Origin: Cupriavidus neocaledonicus
Lineage (GTDB): Bacteria; Pseudomonadota; Gammaproteobacteria; Burkholderiales; Burkholderiaceae
DNA length: 64,000 bases
Reading direction: 5' to 3'
Assembly: GCF_000372525.1 (NCBI RefSeq)
Contig: NZ_AQUR01000083.1
Span: 37,278-101,277, forward strand
Positions 53,545 through 62,542 of this stretch are shown here, one piece after another. How positions within the stretch are numbered: the first letter of the stretch is position 1; each line of letters starts with the position of its first letter. The notes beneath the pieces were generated by a model, which searched no databases, was not told the origin of the DNA, and saw only the letters and a program-made list of their open reading frames with translations. A program made the position numbers and the translations under genes.

Positions 53545-54549
53545 ATGAACGATCGCAATCGTGCTTACGCCCCACAGCTTTCGCGCCGTGCCATGCTCGC
53601 GGGCACCACCGCAGTACTTTGCACCGGTGGCTTGTTCTCCGGGGCCGCATGGGGCCAGACCGTATCGCGCATCATCGTGCCGTTTCCGCCGGGCGGGCCG
53701 GCCGACTACATGGGCCGCCTGCTGTCCGAAAAGCTGAAGGACGCCATGGGCCGTACCGTCATTGTCGACAACCGCCCCGGTGCCGGCACGCGCGTGGCCG
53801 CAGAATTCCTGAAGAACGCGCCCGCCGACGGTAACACCGTGCTGCTCGCACCGGTCGATCCGATGTTCATCGGGCCGCTGATCTACAGCAATATGCGTTT
53901 CAATCCCGCCACCGATTTCACGGCGATCACGGATGTGACCGGCGTCCAGTTCGGCATAGCGGTCAGCGCCAACTCACCGATCCGGACCCTGGCGGACTTC
54001 GTCAAGGCCGCCAGGGCCAAACCGGCCGAGTATGCGATCGGCATCAGCACGGTTGGCACGCTGCTGCACTTCCTGGCCGTGGAGTTTGTCAGCCAGTCCC
54101 GCACCGGCAGCACGCTGGTGCCATATCGCGGTGGCGCGGCGATGGCGACGGAAATGATGGGCAACCAGATCGCGGCAGGCATGGACGCCATCACCACCTT
54201 TACCGAGCTGCATCGTGGCGGCAAGCTGCGCGTGCTGGCCGTGGCAGGTGAAAAGCGTGCCGATGCCTTGCCCGATGTGCCGACCTTTGCGGAATCCGGC
54301 TTTCCCAACCTCGTGACCTCGTCGCGCTACCTGCTCTATGTCCGCGCCGGCACGCCGCCCGAGGTGGCGACACAGTGGTACCAGGCAGTGCGCAAGGTCC
54401 TGGCCATGCCGGACGTGCGTGAAAAATTGGCGCGCGCCGGCTATGACATCCTGCCCGGCAGCACCACGGAAGACGTCGCCAGATATGCAGGCGCGCTCTC
54501 CGCACGCTGGACACCCGTGATCAAGGCGTCGGGTTTCAGGGGGGATTGA
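53545..54549 (+). CDS. Bug-type tripartite tricarboxylate transporter receptor
   Basis: The 334-residue periplasmic receptor has the Bug pattern: RIIVPFPPGGPADYMGRLLSEKL, VDNRPGAGTRVAAEFLKN and LPDVPTFAESGFPN. Its signal contains LSRRAMLAG and resembles a twin-arginine signal. No tctAB membrane genes are adjacent, so like most Bug proteins in this group it is an orphan. It begins 15 bases after the amidase gene, so amidase substrate and receptor ligand may be related. Confidence 0.88.
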   Translation: MNDRNRAYAPQLSRRAMLAGTTAVLCTGGLFSGAAWGQTVSRIIVPFPPGGPADYMGRLLSEKLKDAMGRTVIVDNRPGAGTRVAAEFLKNAPADGNTVLLAPVDPMFIGPLIYSNMRFNPATDFTAITDVTGVQFGIAVSANSPIRTLADFVKAARAKPAEYAIGISTVGTLLHFLAVEFVSQSRTGSTLVPYRGGAAMATEMMGNQIAAGMDAITTFTELHRGGKLRVLAVAGEKRADALPDVPTFAESGFPNLVTSSRYLLYVRAGTPPEVATQWYQAVRKVLAMPDVREKLARAGYDILPGSTTEDVARYAGALSARWTPVIKASGFRGD

Positions 54550-54595
54550 TCGGCATGCCGGCCTCTGCCGGCGGCCGACGGCACGGCGCAGCTGC

Positions 54596-55549
54596 TCAGG
54601 ACGGCGGGCCGCTTGCACGATCACGCCCGGTCAGCGCATTCCAGACCGCCTGCACCCCCGGCAGCGGTGCCACCGCGCCCTGGCCTGTGGTGGCCAGCGC
54701 GGCTGCGACCGCCGCCCATCGCGCCGCGGACACAGCGTCATCCCCGGCTACCAGCCGCGCAAGATAAGTGCCGTCGAAGCAGTCGCCTGCGCCGGTCGCG
54801 TCGACCGCGTCGACGGGGAAGGGCGCCACGGCGGTCAGCTGTCCGCCGGCGGATACCAGGCAACCCTGGCTACCCAGCTTCAAGACCACGTGCGGTGCGC
54901 CCATCCTGTGGCACCAGTCGACGATGCCTTCGGGATCGTCGATGCCGGCAAGCTGACGCACGTCGTCAAGGCTGGGCAGGAACAGGTCGCACAGGGCAAG
55001 GGTAGCGAGGATGACCCCGCGGGCGCGCTCCAGGGGCCAGAGCTTGAGGCGCAGGTTGGGATCGTAGGACACTTTGGTGCCGGCCTGGCGGGCGACGCGG
55101 ATGGCCTCGCGCACGGTCCGCGCGGCAGACGCGCTGATGGCCTGGCTGATGCCGGAGACGTGGAGCCATGTGGCCCGTTCCAGCAATGCGACCGGCAGGT
55201 CGGCCGGCTGCATCCGGCTCGCGGCGGAACCCGTGCGCCGATAGGCGAAGGCGTGTCCCGCCGGGCCGTGATGGACGAAGTAGAGCCCCGTAGGTGCCGA
55301 TGGGTCGATGACCACTCCGCTGGTGTCGACGCGCTCGGTGCGCAACAGGTACAGGCACATGCGGCCGAACTCGTCGTCGCCCAGCCTGGTCAGGTAGGCG
55401 CACCGCGCACCCTGGCGAGCCGCGGCGATGATGGCGTTGGAGGTGTCGCCGCCAAAGCCCTGCATATAGGTGCGCGAATCGCGCGGGCCGGCGTGGTTGA
55501 ACTCGACCATGGCCTCGCCGAGCGCGACGATGTCGAATGTCGCGCGCAT
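54596..55549 (-). CDS. kdgK: PfkB-family sugar kinase, probable 2-keto-3-deoxygluconate kinase
   Basis: The 317-residue product has the ribokinase/PfkB fold with MQGFGGDTSNAIIAAARQGA near the start and the C-terminal signature DATGAGDCFDGTYLARL with the catalytic Asp. The KDG kinase subgroup commonly has GEAMVEF in the first strand, seen here. The neighbours (mannonate dehydratase and a fructuronate reductase-like enzyme) make 2-keto-3-deoxygluconate the likely substrate. It lies one base after the dehydrogenase gene on the minus strand. Confidence 0.82.
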   Translation of the reverse strand: MRATFDIVALGEAMVEFNHAGPRDSRTYMQGFGGDTSNAIIAAARQGARCAYLTRLGDDEFGRMCLYLLRTERVDTSGVVIDPSAPTGLYFVHHGPAGHAFAYRRTGSAASRMQPADLPVALLERATWLHVSGISQAISASAARTVREAIRVARQAGTKVSYDPNLRLKLWPLERARGVILATLALCDLFLPSLDDVRQLAGIDDPEGIVDWCHRMGAPHVVLKLGSQGCLVSAGGQLTAVAPFPVDAVDATGAGDCFDGTYLARLVAGDDAVSAARWAAVAAALATTGQGAVAPLPGVQAVWNALTGRDRASGPPS

Positions 55550-55550
55550 G

Positions 55551-56585
55551 TCAGGCGTCCTCGCCCAGGTCGAGCAGCACCTTGCAACAGGCGCGCGGGT
55601 GGCTTTCGGCGAGATCGAACGCGCCGGCCACGTCGCGGAAGTGGATCTGGTGCGTAACGATACGGCCCGGGTCCACCAGCCCGCGCGTGATCCAGTCGAT
55701 CACCGTGGGAAACATCGCGCAATTCAGGCGCGAGGCATACAAGGTCAGTTCTTTGCTGGTCAGCGCCTGCTGCGGCACAGCCGATGGCGTGCCGGAAAAC
55801 CCGAGTACGCCGATGCGGCCTGCCGGCGCGGCCAGGGCCACGGCTTCTTCGAGGATGGCCGGATGGCAGACCGCGTCGTAGATCAGCGTCGGCCCGCCCG
55901 CGACGCCGCGCCTTTGGAGCGCGCGGGCAAGCGGCTCGCGCGCGGTGTTGATGATCTCGTCTGCCTCCGCGCCGCAGCCGCGCGCCAGCGCCAGCCGTTC
56001 GTCGACATGGTCGGTGATGAAGGTGCGTACGCCATACACGCGCTTTAACACCTGCAGCAGGTTAAGGCCGACCGGCCCGGCACCGTAGATCAGCGCCACG
56101 TCGGAGGGCAGCACGCCGGTGCGGTGGGTGGCGTTGGCCGACACGGCAAACGGCTCGATCACCGCGGCACTGGCGGTCGGCATGCCGTCGGGCACCGTGT
56201 AGGCGTTACGTGCCGGCACGCACGCGAATTGGCTGAAGCCGCCATCGCGGTGCACGCCGATCACCTGGAGCCGCTGGCAGACATTGTGCCGGCCGATGCG
56301 GCAGGCATGGCACTGGCCGCAACTGACCACCGGATCCACCACCACGCGCTCACCGATGCGGTCAGCGCTGATGCCAACGCCGACCGCATCGATATGGCCG
56401 ACGAACTCATGACCGATCACGCGCGGATATGTCGCGAACGGATTCTTGCCGTGGAAAATGTGCAGGTCAGAACCGCAGATTCCGGCTAGGCGCACGCGCA
56501 CGCGCACCTCGCCTGCGGCAGGGGACGGGTCGGGCCGCTCGCGCACGGCCATGCAGTGCGGTTGCTCGACGACGATGCTAAGCAT
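55551..56585 (-). CDS. Zinc-dependent alcohol dehydrogenase (RspB/L-idonate 5-dehydrogenase-like)
   Basis: The 344-residue MDR-family enzyme has the catalytic zinc site (GICGSDLHIFHGKN, RVIGHEFVG), the structural zinc loop CGQCHACRIGRHNVC and a Rossmann motif YGAGPVGLNLL. In E. coli and other bacteria a closely similar dehydrogenase gene is paired with a ManD-type dehydratase gene (rspAB). Candidate reactions are oxidation of L-gulonate or a related hexonate at C5 to give D-fructuronate; this is inference from context. Confidence 0.85.
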   Translation of the reverse strand: MLSIVVEQPHCMAVRERPDPSPAAGEVRVRVRLAGICGSDLHIFHGKNPFATYPRVIGHEFVGHIDAVGVGISADRIGERVVVDPVVSCGQCHACRIGRHNVCQRLQVIGVHRDGGFSQFACVPARNAYTVPDGMPTASAAVIEPFAVSANATHRTGVLPSDVALIYGAGPVGLNLLQVLKRVYGVRTFITDHVDERLALARGCGAEADEIINTAREPLARALQRRGVAGGPTLIYDAVCHPAILEEAVALAAPAGRIGVLGFSGTPSAVPQQALTSKELTLYASRLNCAMFPTVIDWITRGLVDPGRIVTHQIHFRDVAGAFDLAESHPRACCKVLLDLGEDA

Positions 56586-56620
56586 GCTTGCTCCTTGTTC
56601 CGGTCAACTGGCGCTGGCCG

Positions 56621-57829
56621 CTACCAGTTCCACATCGCGCCATCGCGCAGTCGCGCCACCGGCAGGTAGGCACGCTCGTACGGATACCGGGCTGCCAGCG
56701 CCTCGTCGATATCGACGCCAAGGCCGGGGACGTCGTCCATTACCAGGTGGCCGTCCTCCAGCCGATAGTTGTGCGGAAACACCTCGTCGATCAGTGGGCC
56801 ATGCGGCATCAGTTCCTGGATCCCGAAGTTCGGCGCCCACAGACCGAAGTTGACCGCCGCCGCCATGCATACCGGCGACAAATCGGTGGCGCCGTGAAAG
56901 CCGGTTCGGACCTGGTGAATCGCGGCGAAGTCCGCGATGCGGCGCACATGCGTGATGCCGCCGGCGTGGACAATGGTGGTCCGGATGTAGTCGATCAGTT
57001 GATCACCGATCAGGTCCTTGCAGTCCCACAGGGAATTGAAGACTTCACCGACCGCAAGCGGGGTGGTGGTGTGCTGGCGGATCAGGCGGAAGGCCTCCTG
57101 GCTTTCGGCCGGCGTTGCGTCTTCCAGCCAGAACAGGCTGAAGGGCTCCAGCGCCTTGCCCAGGGCAGCCGCTTCGATCGGCGTCAGCCGGTGGTGCGCA
57201 TCGTGGAGCAGGTGGGGGCCGAAGCCGACGGCCTCGCGCACCTTGCGGAACAGTTCCGGCGTATGGCGCAGATACAGCGACGTGTCCCACGGCTCTTCCG
57301 GCGGCATGCCCTTCTGCGCCGGTTCATAGTGACCCGGTTGCGTGCTTACGCCATACACCTTGGACAGGCCCGGCACGCCCGACTGTACCCGGATCGCCTT
57401 GTAGCCCTGCTCGATATGGCGGTGCACCGCGTCGATGGCTTCTGCATGGTCGCGGCCATTGGCGTGACCGTACACCATCAGGCCGTGGCGGCTGCGCCCG
57501 CCCAGCAACTGGACCACCGGCATGCCGGCCAGCTTGCCGAGGATGTCCCACAGCGCCATGTCGATGGCGGCGATGGCGGTCATCGTGACCGGCCCGCGCC
57601 GCCAGTAGGCACCGCGGTAGAGGTATTGCCAGACGTCCTCGATCCTGCGCGGATCGCGGCCGATCAGGCACGGGATCACATGCTCGTCCAGGTAGGCACG
57701 CACCGCCAGCTCGCGGCCATTGAGCGTGGCGTCGCCCAGCCCGTACACGCCTGCATCGGTGACCACCTTGACCGTCACGAAGTTGCGCCCGGGACAGGTG
57801 ACGATGGTTTTTATCTGTTCGATCTTCAA
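56621..57829 (-). CDS. manD: D-mannonate dehydratase, enolase superfamily (ManD)
   Basis: ManD dehydrates D-mannonate to 2-keto-3-deoxygluconate. From TTG 57829 (GGAG seven bases upstream) the product is 402 residues and starts [21 protein letters not shown], the family N-terminus; the longer frame adds non-family residues. Active-site residues fall at canonical positions: Arg147, Tyr159, Asp210, His212, Glu236, Glu262, with Trp at the C-terminus (MWNW). Residue 314 is Ala (FHGATD). It heads the minus-strand arm manD-ADH-kdgK. Confidence 0.92.
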   Translation of the reverse strand: MKIEQIKTIVTCPGRNFVTVKVVTDAGVYGLGDATLNGRELAVRAYLDEHVIPCLIGRDPRRIEDVWQYLYRGAYWRRGPVTMTAIAAIDMALWDILGKLAGMPVVQLLGGRSRHGLMVYGHANGRDHAEAIDAVHRHIEQGYKAIRVQSGVPGLSKVYGVSTQPGHYEPAQKGMPPEEPWDTSLYLRHTPELFRKVREAVGFGPHLLHDAHHRLTPIEAAALGKALEPFSLFWLEDATPAESQEAFRLIRQHTTTPLAVGEVFNSLWDCKDLIGDQLIDYIRTTIVHAGGITHVRRIADFAAIHQVRTGFHGATDLSPVCMAAAVNFGLWAPNFGIQELMPHGPLIDEVFPHNYRLEDGHLVMDDVPGLGVDIDEALAARYPYERAYLPVARLRDGAMWNW

Positions 57830-58098
57830 TGGGTGTCTCCGGCCGGATCGTCGTGGTCGTAGCCCGATGGCGCCGGCTGGTTGCGCAACGCCTGCATCGG
57901 TGTGGATGCGGCCAGAGTACTGCGGGCCGAATGCGGCGGAGTACGGCCGATTCCGCAATCAATTGCAGCGTTTGCCGTAGTGAATCGCGAAAGCGCCGCA
58001 CGTTGGACACCACGGCTGCGTGCACACTTCATCGCATCGAAGACAACGCCGGATGCACGCACGATGCTGCTGCCAACAGACCTGCCGAGGTACCGCCC
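57830..58098. promoter_or_regulatory. Divergent control region between the two arms of the sugar-acid cluster
   Basis: This 269-base region must hold promoters for both arms. It contains the perfect palindrome GTTGCGCAAC (57880-57889), a direct repeat of GAGTAC plus GGCCGA (57915-57930 and 57939-57950), and the dyad GCAAT-CA-ATTGC (57955-57966). The AT-rich palindromes seen before the GntR gene are not repeated here. No -10/-35 pair could be assigned with confidence. Confidence 0.45.
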
Positions 58099-59562
58099 AT
58101 GAGGCTGTCGCAACGCACTTGTTGCCGCGCCAGGGCTGAGGTGCGCCAGCCCGGCTACGATCGCAGCCGCTTGTCGCGCGGCGTGGTGCATCTGGGCCTG
58201 GGCGCTTTCCACCGCGCCCACCAGGCGCTGTACACCGAGGCAGCATTACAGGATGGAGACCGGCGCTGGGGCATCGTCGGCGTCAGCTTGCGCGATCCGC
58301 GCATGGCGCGCGCGCTGGCCGCGCAGGATTGCCTCTACGCGGTCATCGAGCGCCAGGGGAGCGAGGCAGCGGCGCGCATCGTCGGCGCCCTGGTGCAGGC
58401 CCTCTATGCACCGCATGTACTGGAACAGGTGACCGGCGCCATTGCCGATCCCGCGGCATCGATCGTGACCTGCACTGTCACGGAAAAGGGCTACTGCCGG
58501 CATCCATCGACGTCCGACCTCGATCTCCAGCATCCTGACATACAGCACGATCTGGCCTACCCCGAGGCGCCGCGCAGCACACTGGGGGTGCTGGCGGCCG
58601 GGATACGCCGCCGGCCGCCCGGCGCGCCGCTGAGCATTGTCTGCTGCGACAACATGGCGGACAACGGCGACACATTGCGCAGGCTGCTGATGCAGTTTGC
58701 GTCGCAGCTGGATCCGGCGCTGGCGCGGCGTATCCGCGACGAGGTCGCACTGCCCAACACCATGGTCGACCGCATCGTTCCCGCCGCCACGCCGGCGTCG
58801 CTGACCTTTGCGCAGCAGCGCCTGGGCTTGCGCGACGAGGCCGCCATTGTCTGCGAGCCGTTCACGCAGTGGGTGATCGAAGACCGCTTCGCCGGACCGC
58901 GGCCCGCCTGGGAAGCCGGCGGCGCGTTGCTGACGGGCGATGTCCGGCCGTTCCAGGCCATGAAGCTGCGCATGCTGAACGGCACCCATTCGGCAATCGC
59001 CTATGCCGCACAGTTGCGCGGCATCGACACCGTGGCCGCGGCGATGGCCGATACGGTCCTTGGCACGTTCGCGCGCGGGGTGATGGCGGACCTGCACGCC
59101 ACCCTTGCGGCCCCGCCGGGGTATGACACCGCCAGCTACGGCAATGCGTTGCTGTGCCGCCTGCGCAATGGCGCGATCGCGCATCACACCGCGCAGATCG
59201 CAACGGACGGCACGCAGAAGGTGCCGGTGCGCTGGCTGCCGGCCTTGCGCGAAAGCCTCGCCACTGGCGTCGAGCGGCCATGCCTGGAGCGCGCGCTGGC
59301 GCTGTGGCTCCACTATTTGCGGTGCGACACCAACGAGCACGGCAGGCCGCTGGCCGCCTGCGATCCCGGTGCTGCGCGGCTTGCCGCGGCGTTGCGCGGC
59401 GCGCGCGGCGATACGGACGCCATACGCCAGGCGTTGGCGCATGGTGCCGTCTTTGGCGACGCACCGTGGCCGAAGCCGTTCCAGCTCCGGCTGGCCGCAC
59501 ACCTGACGGTGCTGCGCGAGCGCGGCGCCGCGGCACTGATGTCCTTCACGGCGACAACTTGA
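58099..59562 (+). CDS. uxuB: Mannitol dehydrogenase family protein, probable D-fructuronate reductase
   Basis: The 487-residue product belongs to the long-chain mannitol/fructuronate/tagaturonate reductase family, with VHLGLGAFHRAHQ (NAD-binding start), TVTEKGYCRHP and the catalytic-lysine segment KLRMLNGTHSAIAY. ManD next door favours D-fructuronate to D-mannonate as the reaction. ATG 58099 follows GAGG at nine bases. It diverges from manD and is followed 21 bases later by the TRAP binding protein. Confidence 0.85.
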   Translation: MRLSQRTCCRARAEVRQPGYDRSRLSRGVVHLGLGAFHRAHQALYTEAALQDGDRRWGIVGVSLRDPRMARALAAQDCLYAVIERQGSEAAARIVGALVQALYAPHVLEQVTGAIADPAASIVTCTVTEKGYCRHPSTSDLDLQHPDIQHDLAYPEAPRSTLGVLAAGIRRRPPGAPLSIVCCDNMADNGDTLRRLLMQFASQLDPALARRIRDEVALPNTMVDRIVPAATPASLTFAQQRLGLRDEAAIVCEPFTQWVIEDRFAGPRPAWEAGGALLTGDVRPFQAMKLRMLNGTHSAIAYAAQLRGIDTVAAAMADTVLGTFARGVMADLHATLAAPPGYDTASYGNALLCRLRNGAIAHHTAQIATDGTQKVPVRWLPALRESLATGVERPCLERALALWLHYLRCDTNEHGRPLAACDPGAARLAAALRGARGDTDAIRQALAHGAVFGDAPWPKPFQLRLAAHLTVLRERGAAALMSFTATT

Positions 59563-59583
59563 AAAACAGGAGACAAGCACATC

Positions 59584-60603
59584 ATGGTTAATCGGCTGAC
59601 TCGCCGGCAGTTCGGCGCACTCGCCGCCGGCGCACTGGCGCTGGCCCTGCCCGGGCGCAAAGCGTTCGCCCAGAACGCCACGATCAAGCTCAGATATGGC
59701 ACGGCATTCCCCGCGGACCATCCGGGCACGCTGCGCATCACGCAGGCCGCCGAGGCCATTCGCCGGGACACCGGGGGCAAGGTGGATCTGCAGGTCTACC
59801 CCAACAGCCAGCTCGGCAGCGAGCCGGACATGGTGTCCCAGGTCCTCGCCGGCGCCATCGACTTCATGTCTACCGCCAGCACCAATTTGCAGACACGCGT
59901 GCCGGCCGCCAGCATCAACGGCGTGGCCTTTGCCTTCAAGGACTACACCACGGTGTGGGCCGCGATGGACGGCGGACTGGGGGCATACGTGCGCGACGCG
60001 CTGGGCAAGGTGAACCTGCACGTGTTCGAGAAATGCCTGGACAACGGCTATCGCAATATCACCTCCGCTACCCGGCCGGTGAATACGCCGGCGGACCTGA
60101 AGGGGTTCAAGATCCGCGTGCCGGCGATCCCGTTGTGGGTGTCGATGTTCAGGATGCTGGGCGCGGCGCCGACGGTGATTCCGTTCGCCGATCTCTATTC
60201 GGCGCTGCAGACGCGCGTGGTGGATGGCCAGGAGACGCCCCTGTCGCTGATCCGCAGCGGCAAGTTGTATGAAGTGCAGAAGTTCTGCTCGATGACGGCG
60301 CATACCTGGGACGGCCACTTCATCTTCGGCAATGCCCGGAAATTCCAGGCACTGCCGCGCGAGGTGCAGGCTTCGCTGACGACGCGCTTCGCCACCGCGG
60401 CGCTGAAGCAGCGCGAGGACATCGCGCGGCTCGACGTTGAAGCGCAGGCGGAGATGACCCGGCTTGGCATCGCCTTCAACCGCCCGGATCCGGCGCCGTT
60501 CCGCAAGCTGCTGCGGGATGCGGGCTTCTACGCCGAGTGGCGCCGGAAGTTCGGCGACGAGGCCTGGGAGATGCTGGAAAAATACACCGGACCGCTGGTC
60601 TGA
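59584..60603 (+). CDS. TRAP transporter substrate-binding protein (DctP family)
   Basis: The 339-residue periplasmic protein has a twin-arginine-type signal (TRRQFGALAAGALALALPG) and the DctP pattern: a mature start IKLRYGTAFPADHPG, the ligand-binding Arg segment LKGFKIRVPAIPLW and the VDGQETPL region. It captures an organic anion for the TRAP permease encoded 40 bases downstream. A hexonate or hexuronate is expected from the neighbours. Confidence 0.92.
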   Translation: MVNRLTRRQFGALAAGALALALPGRKAFAQNATIKLRYGTAFPADHPGTLRITQAAEAIRRDTGGKVDLQVYPNSQLGSEPDMVSQVLAGAIDFMSTASTNLQTRVPAASINGVAFAFKDYTTVWAAMDGGLGAYVRDALGKVNLHVFEKCLDNGYRNITSATRPVNTPADLKGFKIRVPAIPLWVSMFRMLGAAPTVIPFADLYSALQTRVVDGQETPLSLIRSGKLYEVQKFCSMTAHTWDGHFIFGNARKFQALPREVQASLTTRFATAALKQREDIARLDVEAQAEMTRLGIAFNRPDPAPFRKLLRDAGFYAEWRRKFGDEAWEMLEKYTGPLV

Positions 60604-60643
60604 GGTCGGGCGCCGTCAAGCCGATATGCAAGAGGAGGAGATC

Positions 60644-62542
60644 ATGATCGAGCACGCCGCCGAGCCCCTGGCATCGCCAGCCCATGCCGCCCGCACCGCC
60701 CGCACCGCCGGCACGCCACCGCCCGCCAGCGCGCGCTGGGGACGCATCCTGGCCTGCCTGGTCGAACTGCCGGCCGCGCTGATCGTCGTCGCGGAGACGC
60801 TGATCCTGGGGGGCGGCGCCTTCGCGCGCTATGCCCTGCATGCGCCGCTGCCGTGGACCGAGGAGCTTGCCGGCATCCTGTTCCTGTGGCTGGCGATGCT
60901 CGGTGCCATCATCGCCCTGCAGCGCAGCGCGCATATGCAGCTCACGACCTTCATCAGCAGGCTGACGCCGCAGCGGCGCGCGTGGGTGGATGCCTGCGGC
61001 ATGTGGATGGTGGTGGCCTTTCTGTTGCTGCTGGTGCAGCCGGCGTGGCAACACCTGGTCGAACACGTGGAGGTCCTGACGCCGACGCTGGAGGTCAGCG
61101 AAGCATGGCGCGCAGCCGCGGTGCTCACCGGTACCGTGCTGATGCTCGTCACCGCCCTGATCCGCCTGTTCGAGCGCGCGAGCCGCACGCAGGCGGCCCT
61201 CAGCGGCGTGCTGGTCGGGCTCGGTGCCGGCGCGTTATGGCTGCTCTCGACGGGGCTGATGGAACTAGGCAATGCCAACCTGGTGATCTTCTTCCTGCTG
61301 ATGCTGGTGGGCTGTGTCGCCATCGGCGTGCCCATTGCCTTTGCCTTCGGACTGTCCACGCTCTGCTATCTGGCGTTGTCCACGGCTACGCCGCTGTCCA
61401 TCATCCCGAATCGGATGCAGGAGGGCATGTCGCACCTGGTACTGCTCGCGGTGCCCCTGTTCATCTTCCTGGGCGGCCTGATCGAAATGACGGGCCTGGC
61501 GCGCGCGATGATCCAGTTCCTGGCCGCGCTGCTCGGCCATCTGCGCGGCGGACTGCAGTACGTGCTGCTTGGCGCGATGTATATCGTCTCGGGCATCTCC
61601 GGATCGAAGGCGGCCGATATGGCCGCGGTCGCGCCGGCGCTGTTCCCGGAGATGAAGCAGCGTGGCGCCAAGGATGGCGAACTGATCGGCCTGCTGTCGG
61701 CGTCCGGCGCGATGTCGGAGACGATTCCGCCTAGCATCGTGCTGATCACGGTCGGGTCCGTCACGGGCGTGTCGATCACCTCGCTGTTCATCGGCGGACT
61801 GATGCCGGCGCTGGTCGGGCTGGCGATGATGGCGCTGGTGGTCTGGTGGCAGACGCGCAAGGAAGACATGCGAGACGTGCCGCGCCCCTCGGGCCGCGCG
61901 TTGCTGAAATTGCTGGTGGTGGCGCTGCCGGCGCTGGCACTGCCGGTCATTATCCGTACCGCCGTGGTGGAGGGCGTGGCCACCGCCACGGAGGTATCGA
62001 CCATCGGCATCTTCTACGCGCTGCTGGCCGGCGTGCTGATGTACCGTCAGTTCGACCTCCGGCGCATTTATCCGATCCTGGTCGATACCGCGGTGCTGTC
62101 CGGCGCGATCCTGCTGATCGTAGGGTGTGCCACCACCATGGCGTGGGCGCTGACGCAGTCCGGGTTTGCGCAGGATCTGGTCAGCATCATGTCCGCCGTG
62201 CCGGGCGGGAAGACCGGTTTCCTGCTGGTGTCGGCGCTGGCTTTTGTGATCCTGGGCAGCTTGCTGGAAGGCATCCCCGCCATCGTGCTGTTCGGCCCGT
62301 TGCTGTTCCCGATTGCCAGGATGGTGGGCGTGCACGAGGTGCACTATGCCATGGTCGTGATCTTCGCCATGGGGCTGGGCTTGTTCGCGCCGCCGTTCGG
62401 CGTGGGGTTCTATGCCGCCTGCGCCATCGGGCGCGTGTCGCCGGACGTGGCGATGCCACGGGTGTGGCCGCATATGGCGGCGTTGTTCGTGGCGCTGGTG
62501 CTGTTGACGTTGGTGCCGTGGTTTTCGATCGGGTTTTTGTGA
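60644..62542 (+). CDS. Fused TRAP transporter permease, DctQ and DctM in one chain
   Basis: The 632-residue product joins the small (DctQ) and large (DctM) TRAP permease subunits. The DctQ part (about 30-190) includes RYALHAPLPWTEELAGILFLWLAMLGA; the DctM part (about 200-630) includes PLFIFLGGLIEMTG, SGISGSKAADMAAVAPALFPEM and GLFAPPFGVGFY. ATG 60644 is fixed by AGGAGG five bases upstream; ATG 60626 is an alternative but lies before that site. The permease uses a sodium or proton gradient, not ATP. Confidence 0.92.
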   Translation: MIEHAAEPLASPAHAARTARTAGTPPPASARWGRILACLVELPAALIVVAETLILGGGAFARYALHAPLPWTEELAGILFLWLAMLGAIIALQRSAHMQLTTFISRLTPQRRAWVDACGMWMVVAFLLLLVQPAWQHLVEHVEVLTPTLEVSEAWRAAAVLTGTVLMLVTALIRLFERASRTQAALSGVLVGLGAGALWLLSTGLMELGNANLVIFFLLMLVGCVAIGVPIAFAFGLSTLCYLALSTATPLSIIPNRMQEGMSHLVLLAVPLFIFLGGLIEMTGLARAMIQFLAALLGHLRGGLQYVLLGAMYIVSGISGSKAADMAAVAPALFPEMKQRGAKDGELIGLLSASGAMSETIPPSIVLITVGSVTGVSITSLFIGGLMPALVGLAMMALVVWWQTRKEDMRDVPRPSGRALLKLLVVALPALALPVIIRTAVVEGVATATEVSTIGIFYALLAGVLMYRQFDLRRIYPILVDTAVLSGAILLIVGCATTMAWALTQSGFAQDLVSIMSAVPGGKTGFLLVSALAFVILGSLLEGIPAIVLFGPLLFPIARMVGVHEVHYAMVVIFAMGLGLFAPPFGVGFYAACAIGRVSPDVAMPRVWPHMAALFVALVLLTLVPWFSIGFL

